Translations under genes and position numbers: made by a program
The notes under the pieces: model-generated
The model's input: only the letters and a program-made list of their open reading frames with translations
What the model was told of the DNA's origin: nothing
Databases searched by the model: none
Shown here: piece after piece, positions 49,780-58,733 of the stretch
Numbering within the stretch: the first letter of the stretch is position 1
Layout of the letters: every line of letters starts with the position of its first letter
From: GCA-2720865 sp047630275
GTDB lineage: Bacteria > Bdellovibrionota > Bacteriovoracia > Bacteriovoracales > Bacteriovoracaceae
Assembly (NCBI GenBank): GCA_047630275.1
Contig: JBLHVN010000002.1
Coordinates: forward strand, 124,001-188,000
Reading direction: 5' to 3'
DNA length: 64,000 nt

Positions 49780-50646
49780 ATGAAGATTGCTTTTACCATC
49801 CTATTTCTCATGTTCAGCTTTCTTGGACATTCAAAGACCTTAATGGTTTCTCATAAAGGTGTTTGGAAGAATCATGTCTATGCTCAGAACACTATGGAGT
49901 CCCTCGAGCAGGCCTTGAACAATGGCTTTCGTGGTATTGAATTTGACGTGCATCTAACGGCCGATAAGAAGCTCGTCCTGGCCCATGATATTGGTCTTAA
50001 GAGAGTGACAAACTGCAAAGGTAAAGTGACAGAGAAAACTCTTAGCGCCCTTCTAAAGTGCAAGGTTACTCATAATACAAAGCTGCCTCTAACTCAGATA
50101 CTTGTAAAGAAAGTTAAGAAGCCTACTTATATGACTTCTCTAAAGAAGGTCTTTGATAAGCTTCTCGCGAGAGAAAAGCTCGAGTTTCTATGGGTTGATG
50201 TTAAAGGCAATGATCCTAAGTTAATAGATGCCTTAAGCGAGGCCCTTGTTGATGTTGGCGATAAGTCTCTTATCTCTAAGATCATGATCAATAGCGTGAA
50301 TACTGAATTATTAACAAGGTTTAAAAAAGCTTTCCCTCGCATCAAGACCAGCCTTGAAGGAAAATGGGGCAGCGAGCCTCTAAGTCATCAAGAAAGATTC
50401 TTTCAAGGCATCGGTATTTCTCACGACGCTATTTCATTAAATGTGGGGATTGCACTAGGATTTAAGGGAAGCTTAAATATCTTTATTCGTAAGAGGCGTT
50501 TTTGGAAGCTTCTTAAATCTTATGTTTCTGAATCTAAGAGACGAAATATTCCAACAGTTTCTTGGACCGTTAGCAGCAAGAAGAAGATTACTAAGCTTAA
50601 AGCATTAGACCTTGATTATCTTCTAACTGATCTTATCACTCCTTAA
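49780..50646 (+). CDS. secreted glycerophosphodiester phosphodiesterase, second copy
   Basis: A 288-residue GDPD TIM-barrel protein with a signal peptide (to about residue 18). Motifs: SHKGVW in place of the usual SHRG (Lys for Arg), QNTMESLEQAL, GIEFDVHLTADKKLVLAHD and LWVDVKG. The Lys change at the first motif is a variation worth noting, while the metal ligands Glu/Asp and His are kept. Paralogue of the product at 30149. Convergent with the next gene, 1 base apart. Confidence 0.85.
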   Translation: MKIAFTILFLMFSFLGHSKTLMVSHKGVWKNHVYAQNTMESLEQALNNGFRGIEFDVHLTADKKLVLAHDIGLKRVTNCKGKVTEKTLSALLKCKVTHNTKLPLTQILVKKVKKPTYMTSLKKVFDKLLAREKLEFLWVDVKGNDPKLIDALSEALVDVGDKSLISKIMINSVNTELLTRFKKAFPRIKTSLEGKWGSEPLSHQERFFQGIGISHDAISLNVGIALGFKGSLNIFIRKRRFWKLLKSYVSESKRRNIPTVSWTVSSKKKITKLKALDLDYLLTDLITP

Positions 50647-50647
50647 G

Positions 50648-51193
50648 TTATTCAGCTTTATTACATTCAGCTTCAGAGACCGAGTTATCTTTTAAGGCAA
50701 CTTGATTACATTTTAAATCAAACGAAAGCATGGAACTCTCAAAAGCACTTCCTGGCATCTCTGCAGGATAACCTGAGACACTACACTTACTCCTGCCTTT
50801 TTCGCATTTAAACTTAAAATTGTAAGGCCCGTCATAGCTTCCCTCTCGAGCAACCACTCCTGAGGAGAGCTTATTAACTGCTTTAGAAAAAGCGGGGTCA
50901 GAAAGAAGAATAAAGTCAGTCTTTTCTTTTTCATATTCCCCAGAGAAACCCCAGCTAAAGGGGGCTTCAGATTCAGAGAATCTTCTAGCTATATGAATCT
51001 TCTTATCATTAACAATGCTAATGTGAACCGAGTCTTCAGCAAAGTCTTCACAGCCATTAGCGTAATAACCACAATAGTATTGAACAATGCTTAAGGCCTT
51101 CTGAGCCGTTATAACTGCTGGGGCGGCTTTTGATTTCTCTTCTTTTTGGCAAGAGAGGCTTAAAAAAACAAAAGTTATTAAGAGATATTTCAT
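50648..51193 (-). CDS. lipoprotein, unknown function
   Basis: A 181-residue lipoprotein: signal MKYLLITFVFLSLSC with Cys15 lipidated. The mature part has three Cys pairs (YYCGYYANGCEDF, FKCEKGRSKCSVSG and a C-terminal LKCN...AECN). They give a compact disulfide-linked domain. It stands alone and is convergent with the GDPD gene. No family recognised. Confidence 0.7.
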   Translation of the reverse strand: MKYLLITFVFLSLSCQKEEKSKAAPAVITAQKALSIVQYYCGYYANGCEDFAEDSVHISIVNDKKIHIARRFSESEAPFSWGFSGEYEKEKTDFILLSDPAFSKAVNKLSSGVVAREGSYDGPYNFKFKCEKGRSKCSVSGYPAEMPGSAFESSMLSFDLKCNQVALKDNSVSEAECNKAE

Positions 51194-51380
51194 AGAGATC
51201 CTTTACTCTTTTATTCTACGTATTTAGTTTAAGAAGTGACAATATTAAGACCTCTAAATGCATAAAACTTGTACGCCTCCCCTATAAATTATACCTTTTG
51301 TGGCCTTAACCACCTGAAATCAAATCATAAGATTGGCCTCTATCTTGCTTTTATTAAAAGAAAATCAATAAGGGACTTCT

Positions 51381-52721
51381 ATGAAAAACACTCTATTTAT
51401 CTCATGCATGCTTATTTTTCTAGCTTCAGGCTGTGGTAAAGAGGGTGATATCTATTCAACAACTAATAATACTTCAGAATCAACAAGTGAGGCCCAAAGC
51501 GCCGAAGGCTCTTCAAGAATTACGGGCGTCTTCTTTGATTCACTTGTTGAAGGGCTGGTCTATCAAGGCAGAACTTCAAAGCTCTCAGGAATAACAAATG
51601 CTTCAGGTGAGTTTACTTGTGAAAAAGATGAAGAGGTTGATTTCTTCATTGGTCGATTAAACCTCGGAAACGCAAAATGTGCCCAAATCATCACACCTAA
51701 ATCACTTTATTCAATTCCTACAGATGCGATCAATCTAGGAATACTCTTAATCGCTCTTGATGAAGATAATAACCTCGACAATGGAATTAAGATTCCACAG
51801 AACCTTCAAGATCAATCCTACGAGGAAGGAATGCTTGGATATGATATAAATGTAGCCGACTTGGTGGCAGATACAGCTAACAGAATTATCAGTGGAGCTC
51901 CGGCCAACACTTTTTATAATGGTGGAGTGATTCCTAGTATAGAAACCGTCCGCCGCCACTTTGATGCTGGTGTTGAAGGACTAGGAAGTTACTCAGGTGA
52001 AATCAGTGAATATCAAATTGAAGAGGCTTCTGGGAATTGCCGCTTAACGAAGTTCTTAAGCGCTAAAGTTGGAGCTGATAAAGTTAGCCTTACAGGCTTT
52101 GCTGGCTTTTCATCTTTAGAAGTATCCCTAAGATTTGATAGAATCCTAAACTCAGCCGCAGGAATAAGCTCATTTGATGGTGAGTTCGACCTACCTTATA
52201 AGAGTGATGGTAGTAATCTCTATGATCAAGTGAGAATCACTAATTCAATCATCGATGGAAAGATCGAAGCTGATTTCTCTGCTGGAAAGATTAATAATGA
52301 TGGGAGCTTTAACCCTCTTTGTAGTGGGACATTAACACTAGAAAAAGATATTCCCCTCTCAAACTTTATTCAACTAAGAAAAGCAGCTAGAAGAATTTCA
52401 AATAGATCTGGGTCAATGCTAAGTATCATTGACGCCGGCGATTATGGCTCTGATATCTTTGCACAATCTCAGATAGCCAATACTGCGGCCATTGACTTCT
52501 ATAACTGTACCATTGGTTCAGATAGTACTAAGAACTTTAAGGAAAACTGCTGGCTCATAAAAGATACAATGCAATTTGAAGTTAGAAGAGCTTCAGATTT
52601 AATTGTTAGGAAAAAGGCCTTAAACCCACTTATTAGTGATGAACTAGTGAATCTCTCTCAAGAGTCATTCACTGACTTAGACTATATTGATAGCGTTCTA
52701 CCAATCGATGTAAACTTCTAA
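51381..52721 (+). CDS. lipoprotein with surface-type beta repeats
   Basis: A 446-residue lipoprotein (LASGC, Cys18 lipidated). After a Ser/Thr-rich linker (about 25-45) the segment TGVFFDSLVEGLVYQG...SGITNASGEFTCEKDEEVDFFIGRLNLG matches a recurrent module of bacterial surface proteins and adhesins. That module has the form 'V.DS.V.G..Y.....G.T...G.F.Y..G..V.F.IG...LG'. The C-terminal half is a separate helix/strand region. Probably exposed on the cell surface. TAAGGGAC precedes the ATG. Confidence 0.7.
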   Translation: MKNTLFISCMLIFLASGCGKEGDIYSTTNNTSESTSEAQSAEGSSRITGVFFDSLVEGLVYQGRTSKLSGITNASGEFTCEKDEEVDFFIGRLNLGNAKCAQIITPKSLYSIPTDAINLGILLIALDEDNNLDNGIKIPQNLQDQSYEEGMLGYDINVADLVADTANRIISGAPANTFYNGGVIPSIETVRRHFDAGVEGLGSYSGEISEYQIEEASGNCRLTKFLSAKVGADKVSLTGFAGFSSLEVSLRFDRILNSAAGISSFDGEFDLPYKSDGSNLYDQVRITNSIIDGKIEADFSAGKINNDGSFNPLCSGTLTLEKDIPLSNFIQLRKAARRISNRSGSMLSIIDAGDYGSDIFAQSQIANTAAIDFYNCTIGSDSTKNFKENCWLIKDTMQFEVRRASDLIVRKKALNPLISDELVNLSQESFTDLDYIDSVLPIDVNF

Positions 52722-52762
52722 AGGACCACGGAAAAAAGAGATTCGGCTCTGGCTCGATCAGT

Positions 52763-53497
52763 TCATCTTTTCTTTAACCAACCACAAAAGGTTCCGGTGC
52801 TTTTAAGTTGAGGATCAACTAGGGATTCTACAATCTCAAAACCAGCTTCTTTAATCTCTAATTCAAGCATAGGGACCGTTGAGATAAAGCGGTGAGCAAA
52901 GACCTTCTTTCCCTGAACTTGCTTCCATTGCATGTCCCAGCGATCAGGTCCCGTTGAGTAGAGGATATGATCTTCATAAACAAGATAGTCCCTATCGGTC
53001 ATCTCTGACATATCGGGGGATTCGATCATTGTATGAAGAAAAAGTAGACCGTCATTCTTTAAGAGGTCAAATGATAGCTTAAAGAAGTCCTCTCTATCTT
53101 TTTTCTCAACCAAGCAATGAAGCAGACTGCTATCCACAACGAGGTCAACTTTTTCAGTTGTTTTAATGCTGACTATATCAGCCACTTCAAACTTGAGATC
53201 AAGCTCTAGCTCTCTTGCGTTCTTCTGTGCTAATTCAATGGCCGTAGTAGACAAGTCATAACCTATGACTGAAAAACCTTTTCTTGCCAGGTTTAAGGCG
53301 GCAGTGCCCGTTCCTGTTCCAAGATCAACGGCCTTTAATCCACTTGTTAATGAAAAGAAGTGATTGATTCTTTTTTCAAGGGCCCGGTTTATTTCGTGAT
53401 CAAAGAGCTTAGAAGGATCAGTCTCCCCGTCCCAGGAGATCTTATTCTTCGCCTTAAGCTGTTTATAGGCGTCTTCATGCATATCGTAGTATTTCAT
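52763..53497 (-). CDS. class-I SAM-dependent methyltransferase
   Basis: A 244-residue Rossmann methyltransferase. Motif I VDLGTGTGTAALNLAR (about 57-72), motif II VIGYDLSTTAIELA, motif IV VDLVVDSSLLHCL (about 119-131), followed by LLFLHTMIE. The substrate is not predictable. Divergent from the APH-like kinase gene across 77 bases that contain a sequence resembling the REP-like core (53537-53550). Confidence 0.9.
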   Translation of the reverse strand: MKYYDMHEDAYKQLKAKNKISWDGETDPSKLFDHEINRALEKRINHFFSLTSGLKAVDLGTGTGTAALNLARKGFSVIGYDLSTTAIELAQKNARELELDLKFEVADIVSIKTTEKVDLVVDSSLLHCLVEKKDREDFFKLSFDLLKNDGLLFLHTMIESPDMSEMTDRDYLVYEDHILYSTGPDRWDMQWKQVQGKKVFAHRFISTVPMLELEIKEAGFEIVESLVDPQLKSTGTFCGWLKKR

Positions 53498-53574
53498 AGG
53501 AAAATTGTAACACCTCTTAGGGCTGAGGGCTTTTGATTTTTACAAGTACCCGAGGGGCAAGGTAGAATGCAGGT

Positions 53575-54492
53575 GTGAATAAGATAGAGGAAATTCTTTG
53601 CAAGGTGACAGGCTCTTCAGAGGTTAAGGCATCGGAGCTTATTCAAGAGCTTTGGAGTGGCTATGGAGAATTAAGCCGGGTCTTTCTAGATGATTCCTCG
53701 GTTATTCTAAAGTTAATCAATACTAACTCAGGCCTTGATCATCCTAGGGGCTGGAACTCTAGCCTCTCTCATAGGAGAAAAGAACTCTCCTATTTGATAG
53801 AACGAAAATGGTATCAAGATTATAACTCTCCCATTGAAAAAGCGCTCTTACCACGACTAATCGATGCTGGAGAGGTTGATGGTTCTCAGTACTTAATTCT
53901 AGAGGACTTAAAAGAATCGGGCTTTCACGTGAAGGCCTCTCTATCATGGAAAGAAATAAAGAGCTCTTTAAGCTGGCTCGCTAATTTTCACGCTCATCAC
54001 CTAGGGACTGATCCAAGAGACCTATGGCCCATAGGAACTTACTGGCACTTAGACACAAGGCCTGAAGAACTAAACACCCTAGAAGATATCAAGCTAAAAG
54101 AAGCGGCTCCTCTTATTGATAAGAAGTTAAACCAAGCAAAGCATAAGACTCTTGTTCACGGAGATGCAAAGCTAGCCAACTTTCTTTTCAATGATGATCA
54201 AGCAGCAGCTGTTGATTTTCAATACGTAGGGGGCGGCGTTGGCGTCAAGGACCTGGCCTACTTTTTAAGCAGCATCTATAGAGAAGAGGAATTATTTGAT
54301 AAAGAAGATGAGTGCTTAGACTTTTACTTTAAAGAATTAAACGCGGGTGCTGCAGTTGAGGCTGAATGGCGCGGGCTCTATCCCTATGCCTGGTGTGATT
54401 TCTACCGCTTCTTAAAAGGCTGGTCCCCAGGGCATTACAAACTCAACTCTTATTCTGAACAAATGACTGAGAAGGTATTAAAATGGCTTTAA
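53575..54492 (+). CDS. APH-fold phosphotransferase family protein
   Basis: A 305-residue aminoglycoside-phosphotransferase-fold enzyme, starting at GTG 53575. The catalytic region is LVHGDAKLANFLF (about 195-207) with HGD and the Asn ligand, then AVDFQYVGGGVGVKDLAYF for the metal-binding Asp. It resembles the ecdysteroid-kinase-like/choline-kinase side of the family more than antibiotic-modifying enzymes; the substrate is unknown. It overlaps the inositol-phosphatase-like gene by 10 bases. Confidence 0.8.
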   Translation: MNKIEEILCKVTGSSEVKASELIQELWSGYGELSRVFLDDSSVILKLINTNSGLDHPRGWNSSLSHRRKELSYLIERKWYQDYNSPIEKALLPRLIDAGEVDGSQYLILEDLKESGFHVKASLSWKEIKSSLSWLANFHAHHLGTDPRDLWPIGTYWHLDTRPEELNTLEDIKLKEAAPLIDKKLNQAKHKTLVHGDAKLANFLFNDDQAAAVDFQYVGGGVGVKDLAYFLSSIYREEELFDKEDECLDFYFKELNAGAAVEAEWRGLYPYAWCDFYRFLKGWSPGHYKLNSYSEQMTEKVLKWL

Positions 54493-55346
54493 CTAAGATT
54501 CAACTCACCGAACTATCCCTTGTGGCAAAGAACGCCGCTCTTGCTGCTGGAAAGATCATCTCAGCTCAGCAAGGCTCAAGCGTTGAAGTTATGTCTAAAG
54601 AAGGGGGCGAGAATATCGCTTCGTGCGTAGTGACTGAGATCGACTTGGCCGCAGAGAAGGCCATCCTTGAAGTCCTCACTCCTACTCTAAAGCCCTATGA
54701 CCTAGGTCTACTCACCGAGGAATCAACTGATGATAGCTCGCGCTTTGATCATGATAATTTTTGGTGCATTGATCCCCTTGATGGGACCTTATGTTTTAGC
54801 CGAGACGAAGATGGTTATTCAACCTCCATTGCCTTAGTGGCAAAGGATGGAATTCCTATCATTGGCGCTGTTTATAACCCTAGGTCTGATTCTCTTTATC
54901 ACGCTATTAAGGGTCACGGGGCCTTTAAGAATGACTCTCCCTTAGTGGCGCCTAAAGGATCAAAGGTCTTAACCCTCCTCTATGATATGAGTTATACAAA
55001 ACACCCTCGTTATGAACAGCAGATAGAAAAGCTAAAGACTGACCTTGTTGAGCAAGGCTTAGAGTCTCTTAATATTCATCATTTAGGTGGCGCCGTCATG
55101 AACGGTATCTCAACCATTGAAATGGCCCCTGCCCTTTATTATAAATTCCCTAAGAAAGCCGATGGGGGCGGAAGCCTTTGGGACTTTGCCGCAAGTTCTG
55201 TCATTCAATCTGAAGCGGGCTGCTTTAATAGCGATTTTCATCAAGAGCCCCTTAAGCTTAACCGCTCTGAATCAACCTTTATGAATTTAGATGGTGTTAT
55301 CTATGCAAGCTCTAAGGAATTATTAAACTTAATCCCAAAGATATAA
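54483..55346 (+). CDS. inositol-monophosphatase-family enzyme
   Basis: A 287-residue Mg-dependent Li-sensitive-type phosphatase. Metal sites: LTEEST (about 76-81), CIDPLDGTLCF (about 95-105) and the late GGSLWDFAASSVIQSEAG (about 229-246). Family members dephosphorylate inositol phosphates or PAP (CysQ). The FSRDEDGYSTSIALVAKDG block suggests the 3'(2'),5'-bisphosphate nucleotidase branch, but this is not certain. Coupled to the upstream APH-fold kinase by a 10-base overlap, so a kinase/phosphatase pair. Confidence 0.88.
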   Translation: MALTKIQLTELSLVAKNAALAAGKIISAQQGSSVEVMSKEGGENIASCVVTEIDLAAEKAILEVLTPTLKPYDLGLLTEESTDDSSRFDHDNFWCIDPLDGTLCFSRDEDGYSTSIALVAKDGIPIIGAVYNPRSDSLYHAIKGHGAFKNDSPLVAPKGSKVLTLLYDMSYTKHPRYEQQIEKLKTDLVEQGLESLNIHHLGGAVMNGISTIEMAPALYYKFPKKADGGGSLWDFAASSVIQSEAGCFNSDFHQEPLKLNRSESTFMNLDGVIYASSKELLNLIPKI

Positions 55347-55349
55347 AAA

Positions 55350-55368
55350 GTGCCAGGACTCCTGGCAC
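55350..55368. terminator. bidirectional terminator
   Basis: GTGCCAGG / CCTGGCAC, an 8-bp perfect stem with a 3-base loop, between convergent genes. On the minus strand the stem is followed by a U-run (from the plus-strand AAAAA at 55345-55349), so it closes the MACPF/Gly-rich operon as well as the phosphatase gene. Confidence 0.75.
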
Positions 55369-55375
55369 AAGTTTC

Positions 55376-55972
55376 TTATTCACAATTCTCAGACATGCCT
55401 AGTGGAAGATGAAAATTGTTTTCAACTTCTGCAAAGCTTAAGTTATCCCTATTGTCTAAAGATCCCCACACTCCATTGAATGTAGGGATGTCATTGATCT
55501 TAACTTTAACTGAAAGAAAGTTATTATTATCAAATTCTGGCTTGATAATCTCTGCAATGACAGCCCCTGAATCATCAAGTAATTCTAATGAAGCCGTGGC
55601 CTTATTCACCGAATACTGGCCATCAATCACGATAGGATCTAAGTTCTCAGTCACTTGGTTTCTAGAAAGAGAATACTTATAGACCTTTAAAAGAAGTTGG
55701 TAAGAGCCATTTTCAAAGACATAGCCATGAAGATCATAAGAGTACTTTAGATCATCTCCAGCCGAGTTTAAACCTCCTACATTTTGCTCTTTTAATGAAG
55801 TCACGCGCCTAATACCGTTCTCACAAGTAGGCTTCACTTGAATCCGACTATAGAACTCCTCAAAGCTAATAAGCTTAGGTGTATTTACTGCTTCAGGGTT
55901 TTGCCCTAGAACATCTTTCTTTCCACAAGAAAAGATTATCGTTAACAAAAACATACCAACTAAGAATTTCAT
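55376..55972 (-). CDS. lipoprotein, last gene of the MACPF/Gly-rich operon
   Basis: A 198-residue lipoprotein: signal peptide ending SC with Cys16 lipidated. The mature part is beta-rich with no low-complexity; two further cysteines (C50 and the C-terminal CE) may pair. The ATG touches the MACPF-like gene stop (1-base overlap), so it is translated with it. Probably an outer-membrane-anchored partner of that protein. No family recognised. Confidence 0.7.
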   Translation of the reverse strand: MKFLVGMFLLTIIFSCGKKDVLGQNPEAVNTPKLISFEEFYSRIQVKPTCENGIRRVTSLKEQNVGGLNSAGDDLKYSYDLHGYVFENGSYQLLLKVYKYSLSRNQVTENLDPIVIDGQYSVNKATASLELLDDSGAVIAEIIKPEFDNNNFLSVKVKINDIPTFNGVWGSLDNRDNLSFAEVENNFHLPLGMSENCE

Positions 55973-57465
55973 TATATCTCTCGCTTTTCGCAGTTACCAA
56001 AGTCGTACTGATCTAAAGAGTAGCTTTGTTCTGATCCCATATGATCGGTTACAATCATTTTGTAATCAGCATTGAACAGATCATCTAGATAGAGTTCTGA
56101 TTCAAACTTACTGTTTCTTTCTATAACACCGGCGAATCTATCGAGGCGCTCTGAGAAGGTCAAATCATGATAGCCAAAAGGTAATAAATACCGTCCAGAA
56201 GTGCTTGTTTTTACAAAGTTTACCTTGCGAATCAGGTCCCCATGAAGAAGATCTCCCTCTACAAACTTTGTATAAGAATCAAGCCCCCTTTCAGAGTAAT
56301 AACAAACCGATCTAAGCCTAGGGTTTCTGATAAAGTCAGTTGGCCAATCAACCTTAAAGTTAATAACTAAGAGCTCTTCAAGCTGACAGCGACCTTCTAA
56401 GAGACAACGGTTAACAATGGACTCCATCTTTCTGTACTCTCGCCCAAAATTCCTTTGAGCGCTTTGAAAGTAAGCGATGCTTTTTTCCACACGGTCTGTT
56501 GGAATCTTTCTTAGGCTTTCAACTTCCTTTTTCAATCTTCTTATTTTGTTTTCATACTCAAGAGAAAGTAAGAAGGCCTTGTTTAAGAACTCTTGTCTTC
56601 TATGATCATAGGCAGGAACCTCTAGACCAAATCTTTCCATGGAAACAAAGCTAAAACCAACCGCTGTAGAGGTGTTCTTATTCACTCCTCTCATAAGCTC
56701 TTTCATGGCGTTTAAAGTTTTTTGCAAATCATCTGAAGCGCCAAACTCATTCATACTCGTTGAACTGCCCCCAAGAGTGGTGACACTTAAAGAAGTCTGT
56801 CCGTATTTCTTAGCCAGGTTATAATTCTTCTCTAGGCTGGTTTTTAAAGACCCACTAAAACCTCCATAAGCCACGTCTCCGCCAAAAGCTACTGTTAAGT
56901 CTTTCTTCTTTTCAGAGTTAAGCTTAGACATGGTTAGCATGACATTTAAAACAACTTTTTGATCTGTGTTTTCAACAAAGTGAGTGCCGCATCTTTTTAT
57001 AAATTCTTGATGCTTCCCTTCGTTGATTAAGGCCTGATACTTTTCTTTGAGAACAGGATTTAAAAGCTCTTTTTTTCCAAAGTTGTACTTGGCCTGAACT
57101 AAGTATGATAGTGAGTCTTGATATGAGTGGTAATTCTTAATAAGCTTAGCGCTCATATTAGCGTTGGCGCTGATGAGCTTAAACTTTGCTTTAGCAGCGA
57201 GGTCTACACCAACAGAGAGGTTCTTTGTAAGATCACTTGATTCAGTGATCAACTTAGAGCCAAAGCTCATCTTAACCACGCCATCTTGAACGTCGGCCCA
57301 ACGAACTGATTCATAGGTGAGGCAATTCTCTTTTCGACTAAAAGGTAAGTCTAAGTCGTAACTATTTCCTAATGAAAAGGGGGTGTCCTCTGAGTACAGC
57401 ATCTTAACATCTGCTTGTGAGTTCACTGAATAAAGCATGGCCCAGGCCAGTATTAATATTTTCAT
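55972..57465 (-). CDS. secreted MACPF-like protein (pore-forming candidate)
   Basis: A 497-residue exported protein (signal peptide to about residue 18). CGTHFV at 159-164 within FIKRCGTHFVENTDQ matches the MAC/perforin signature (Y-x-x-GTH-[FY]), here with Cys for the aromatic residue before GTH. A glycine pair at 232-233 (TLGGSSTSMNEF) is placed like the GG after the MACPF beta-hairpin. Beta-strand-rich segments on both sides could be the transmembrane hairpins. The C-terminal ~180 residues have a coiled coil (about 290-345), then a Cys-containing region. Pore formation in target membranes is inferred from the motif only. In one operon with two Gly-rich proteins and a lipoprotein. Confidence 0.6.
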   Translation of the reverse strand: MKILILAWAMLYSVNSQADVKMLYSEDTPFSLGNSYDLDLPFSRKENCLTYESVRWADVQDGVVKMSFGSKLITESSDLTKNLSVGVDLAAKAKFKLISANANMSAKLIKNYHSYQDSLSYLVQAKYNFGKKELLNPVLKEKYQALINEGKHQEFIKRCGTHFVENTDQKVVLNVMLTMSKLNSEKKKDLTVAFGGDVAYGGFSGSLKTSLEKNYNLAKKYGQTSLSVTTLGGSSTSMNEFGASDDLQKTLNAMKELMRGVNKNTSTAVGFSFVSMERFGLEVPAYDHRRQEFLNKAFLLSLEYENKIRRLKKEVESLRKIPTDRVEKSIAYFQSAQRNFGREYRKMESIVNRCLLEGRCQLEELLVINFKVDWPTDFIRNPRLRSVCYYSERGLDSYTKFVEGDLLHGDLIRKVNFVKTSTSGRYLLPFGYHDLTFSERLDRFAGVIERNSKFESELYLDDLFNADYKMIVTDHMGSEQSYSLDQYDFGNCEKREI

Positions 57466-57488
57466 ATTATCTCCTTTAAAAATATTGA

Positions 57489-58706
57489 TTAAAATAAATC
57501 TCTTAAATTTTCTTCTTTAAATTCGCTCCACTTAAGCTCTTGATCAACTGACTTTAAGAACTTGTTAGAATCAAACTCTGGAAAGTCTGGCATCTTATAA
57601 AAGCCCGTTATATTTTGAACGACCTCTCCTCTTTCACCATCAGATCCATACTTTCCTTTTTCACCCTTGAGTCCATTATCTCCTTGGCGCCCTTGCGCTC
57701 CCGTGGGTCCTGATCCCGCGTCGCCATTGGCAAGTTCACCTTCGCCACCAGATCCGCCAACTCCTCCTTGACCACCGATTCCTCCATTTCCTCCAGAACC
57801 AGCCGTTCCAGGAGAGCCACCGCGACCGCCAGGAACGTAAATATTTGGTGAGGTCCTAGGGATTATTTCTTCGTTTGGCACTTCACTATTCACTAAGACA
57901 AAGACATCGCCACCGTCTCCACCTTTACCGCCATTACCGCCGTTTCCACCGTTTCCGCCATTGCCGCCGTTTCCACCTCTTCCGCCAGGACCTCCTGAGG
58001 AAGCTGATTGACCAAGCCAACCATTGGCGTCGCCGCCTTTTCCACCGTGTCCGCCATTTCCGCCATTACCACCATTGCCGCCGGCACTGCCATGGCCTCC
58101 GCGTCCACCGATTCCACCTATACTTTCAATATTGATAAGGGAGTCCCGGTCAAAAGCATCCGTACGGATATCAAGAGTGACGTTCTTTAATCCGCTCGCT
58201 CCTTTAAGGCCATCTTTTCCATCAAGGCCAACGCCTCCCTCAGTTCCACCCCCACCAGGTTGACCATCTCCAGAGCTTCTTCCAAGTCTTGCATCCGCCC
58301 CGTCCGCTCCATTTGCTCCACGGGTTCCGGCCTTTCCATGAGTAATATTTTCTTGATCAATCCCAGAAGCTCCGTCTCTATTTAAACGGTCTCCCGTAAT
58401 TGAGATATGCCCAGAGATAAACCTAGTCCGAAGCTGTAAGTGTGAATGGACCAATAGTTCAGATCCCTTTTCAAAGTAAACCTCATCACAAAGAATATTG
58501 ATCTTCTTTGGGTCTTTTTTATCCGCCTCAGGGTTTATGATCTTAGCTTTTCCTATGATGGTTAAGCTCTTACAACGGAGGCTTGAAAATTCCCTCACCT
58601 CATCAAACTCTCCACCAAGCCTGATGGAGTCTGCCACAATATTGACTTCCTCTGCTTGTAGGTTGCTTGAAAGTATTAAGGTTATTAGTAGTATTAATTT
58701 CTTCAT
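57489..58706 (-). CDS. secreted Gly-rich collagen/polyglycine-like protein
   Basis: A 405-residue exported protein (signal peptide to about residue 18). The N-terminal ~110 residues are a beta domain with Cys pairs (LRCKSLTI, ILCDEVYF), also found in the product at 58734. Residues ~115-350 are Gly-X-X and Gly-Gly-Asn repeats, GGNGGNGGNGGNGGNGGKGG-like, interrupted by short linkers. The end is acidic/helical (about 370-405). Such repeats can pack as polyglycine-II bundles, as in phage-tail adhesins, or as collagen-like helices, giving a stiff extracellular stalk. Ends 23 bases before the MACPF gene. Confidence 0.75.
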   Translation of the reverse strand: MKKLILLITLILSSNLQAEEVNIVADSIRLGGEFDEVREFSSLRCKSLTIIGKAKIINPEADKKDPKKINILCDEVYFEKGSELLVHSHLQLRTRFISGHISITGDRLNRDGASGIDQENITHGKAGTRGANGADGADARLGRSSGDGQPGGGGTEGGVGLDGKDGLKGASGLKNVTLDIRTDAFDRDSLINIESIGGIGGRGGHGSAGGNGGNGGNGGHGGKGGDANGWLGQSASSGGPGGRGGNGGNGGNGGNGGNGGKGGDGGDVFVLVNSEVPNEEIIPRTSPNIYVPGGRGGSPGTAGSGGNGGIGGQGGVGGSGGEGELANGDAGSGPTGAQGRQGDNGLKGEKGKYGSDGERGEVVQNITGFYKMPDFPEFDSNKFLKSVDQELKWSEFKEENLRDLF

Positions 58707-58733
58707 CTTTATTTCTCCTTTTAGTTTTTATTT

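Noticed and set aside
53537..53550. TTTTTACAAGTACC as a fourth REP-like copy
   Set aside because: It resembles the sequence before 49310 but lacks the GGTACC palindrome, so it is not counted as a copy; possibly a decayed one.
57875..58263. Several frames on both strands within the Gly-rich genes, and the repetitive GCC-rich DNA as a tandem repeat or CRISPR
   Set aside because: All are consequences of GGN codons in the repeats. There are no constant-length repeat/spacer units, so no CRISPR, and the other frames have no start signals.
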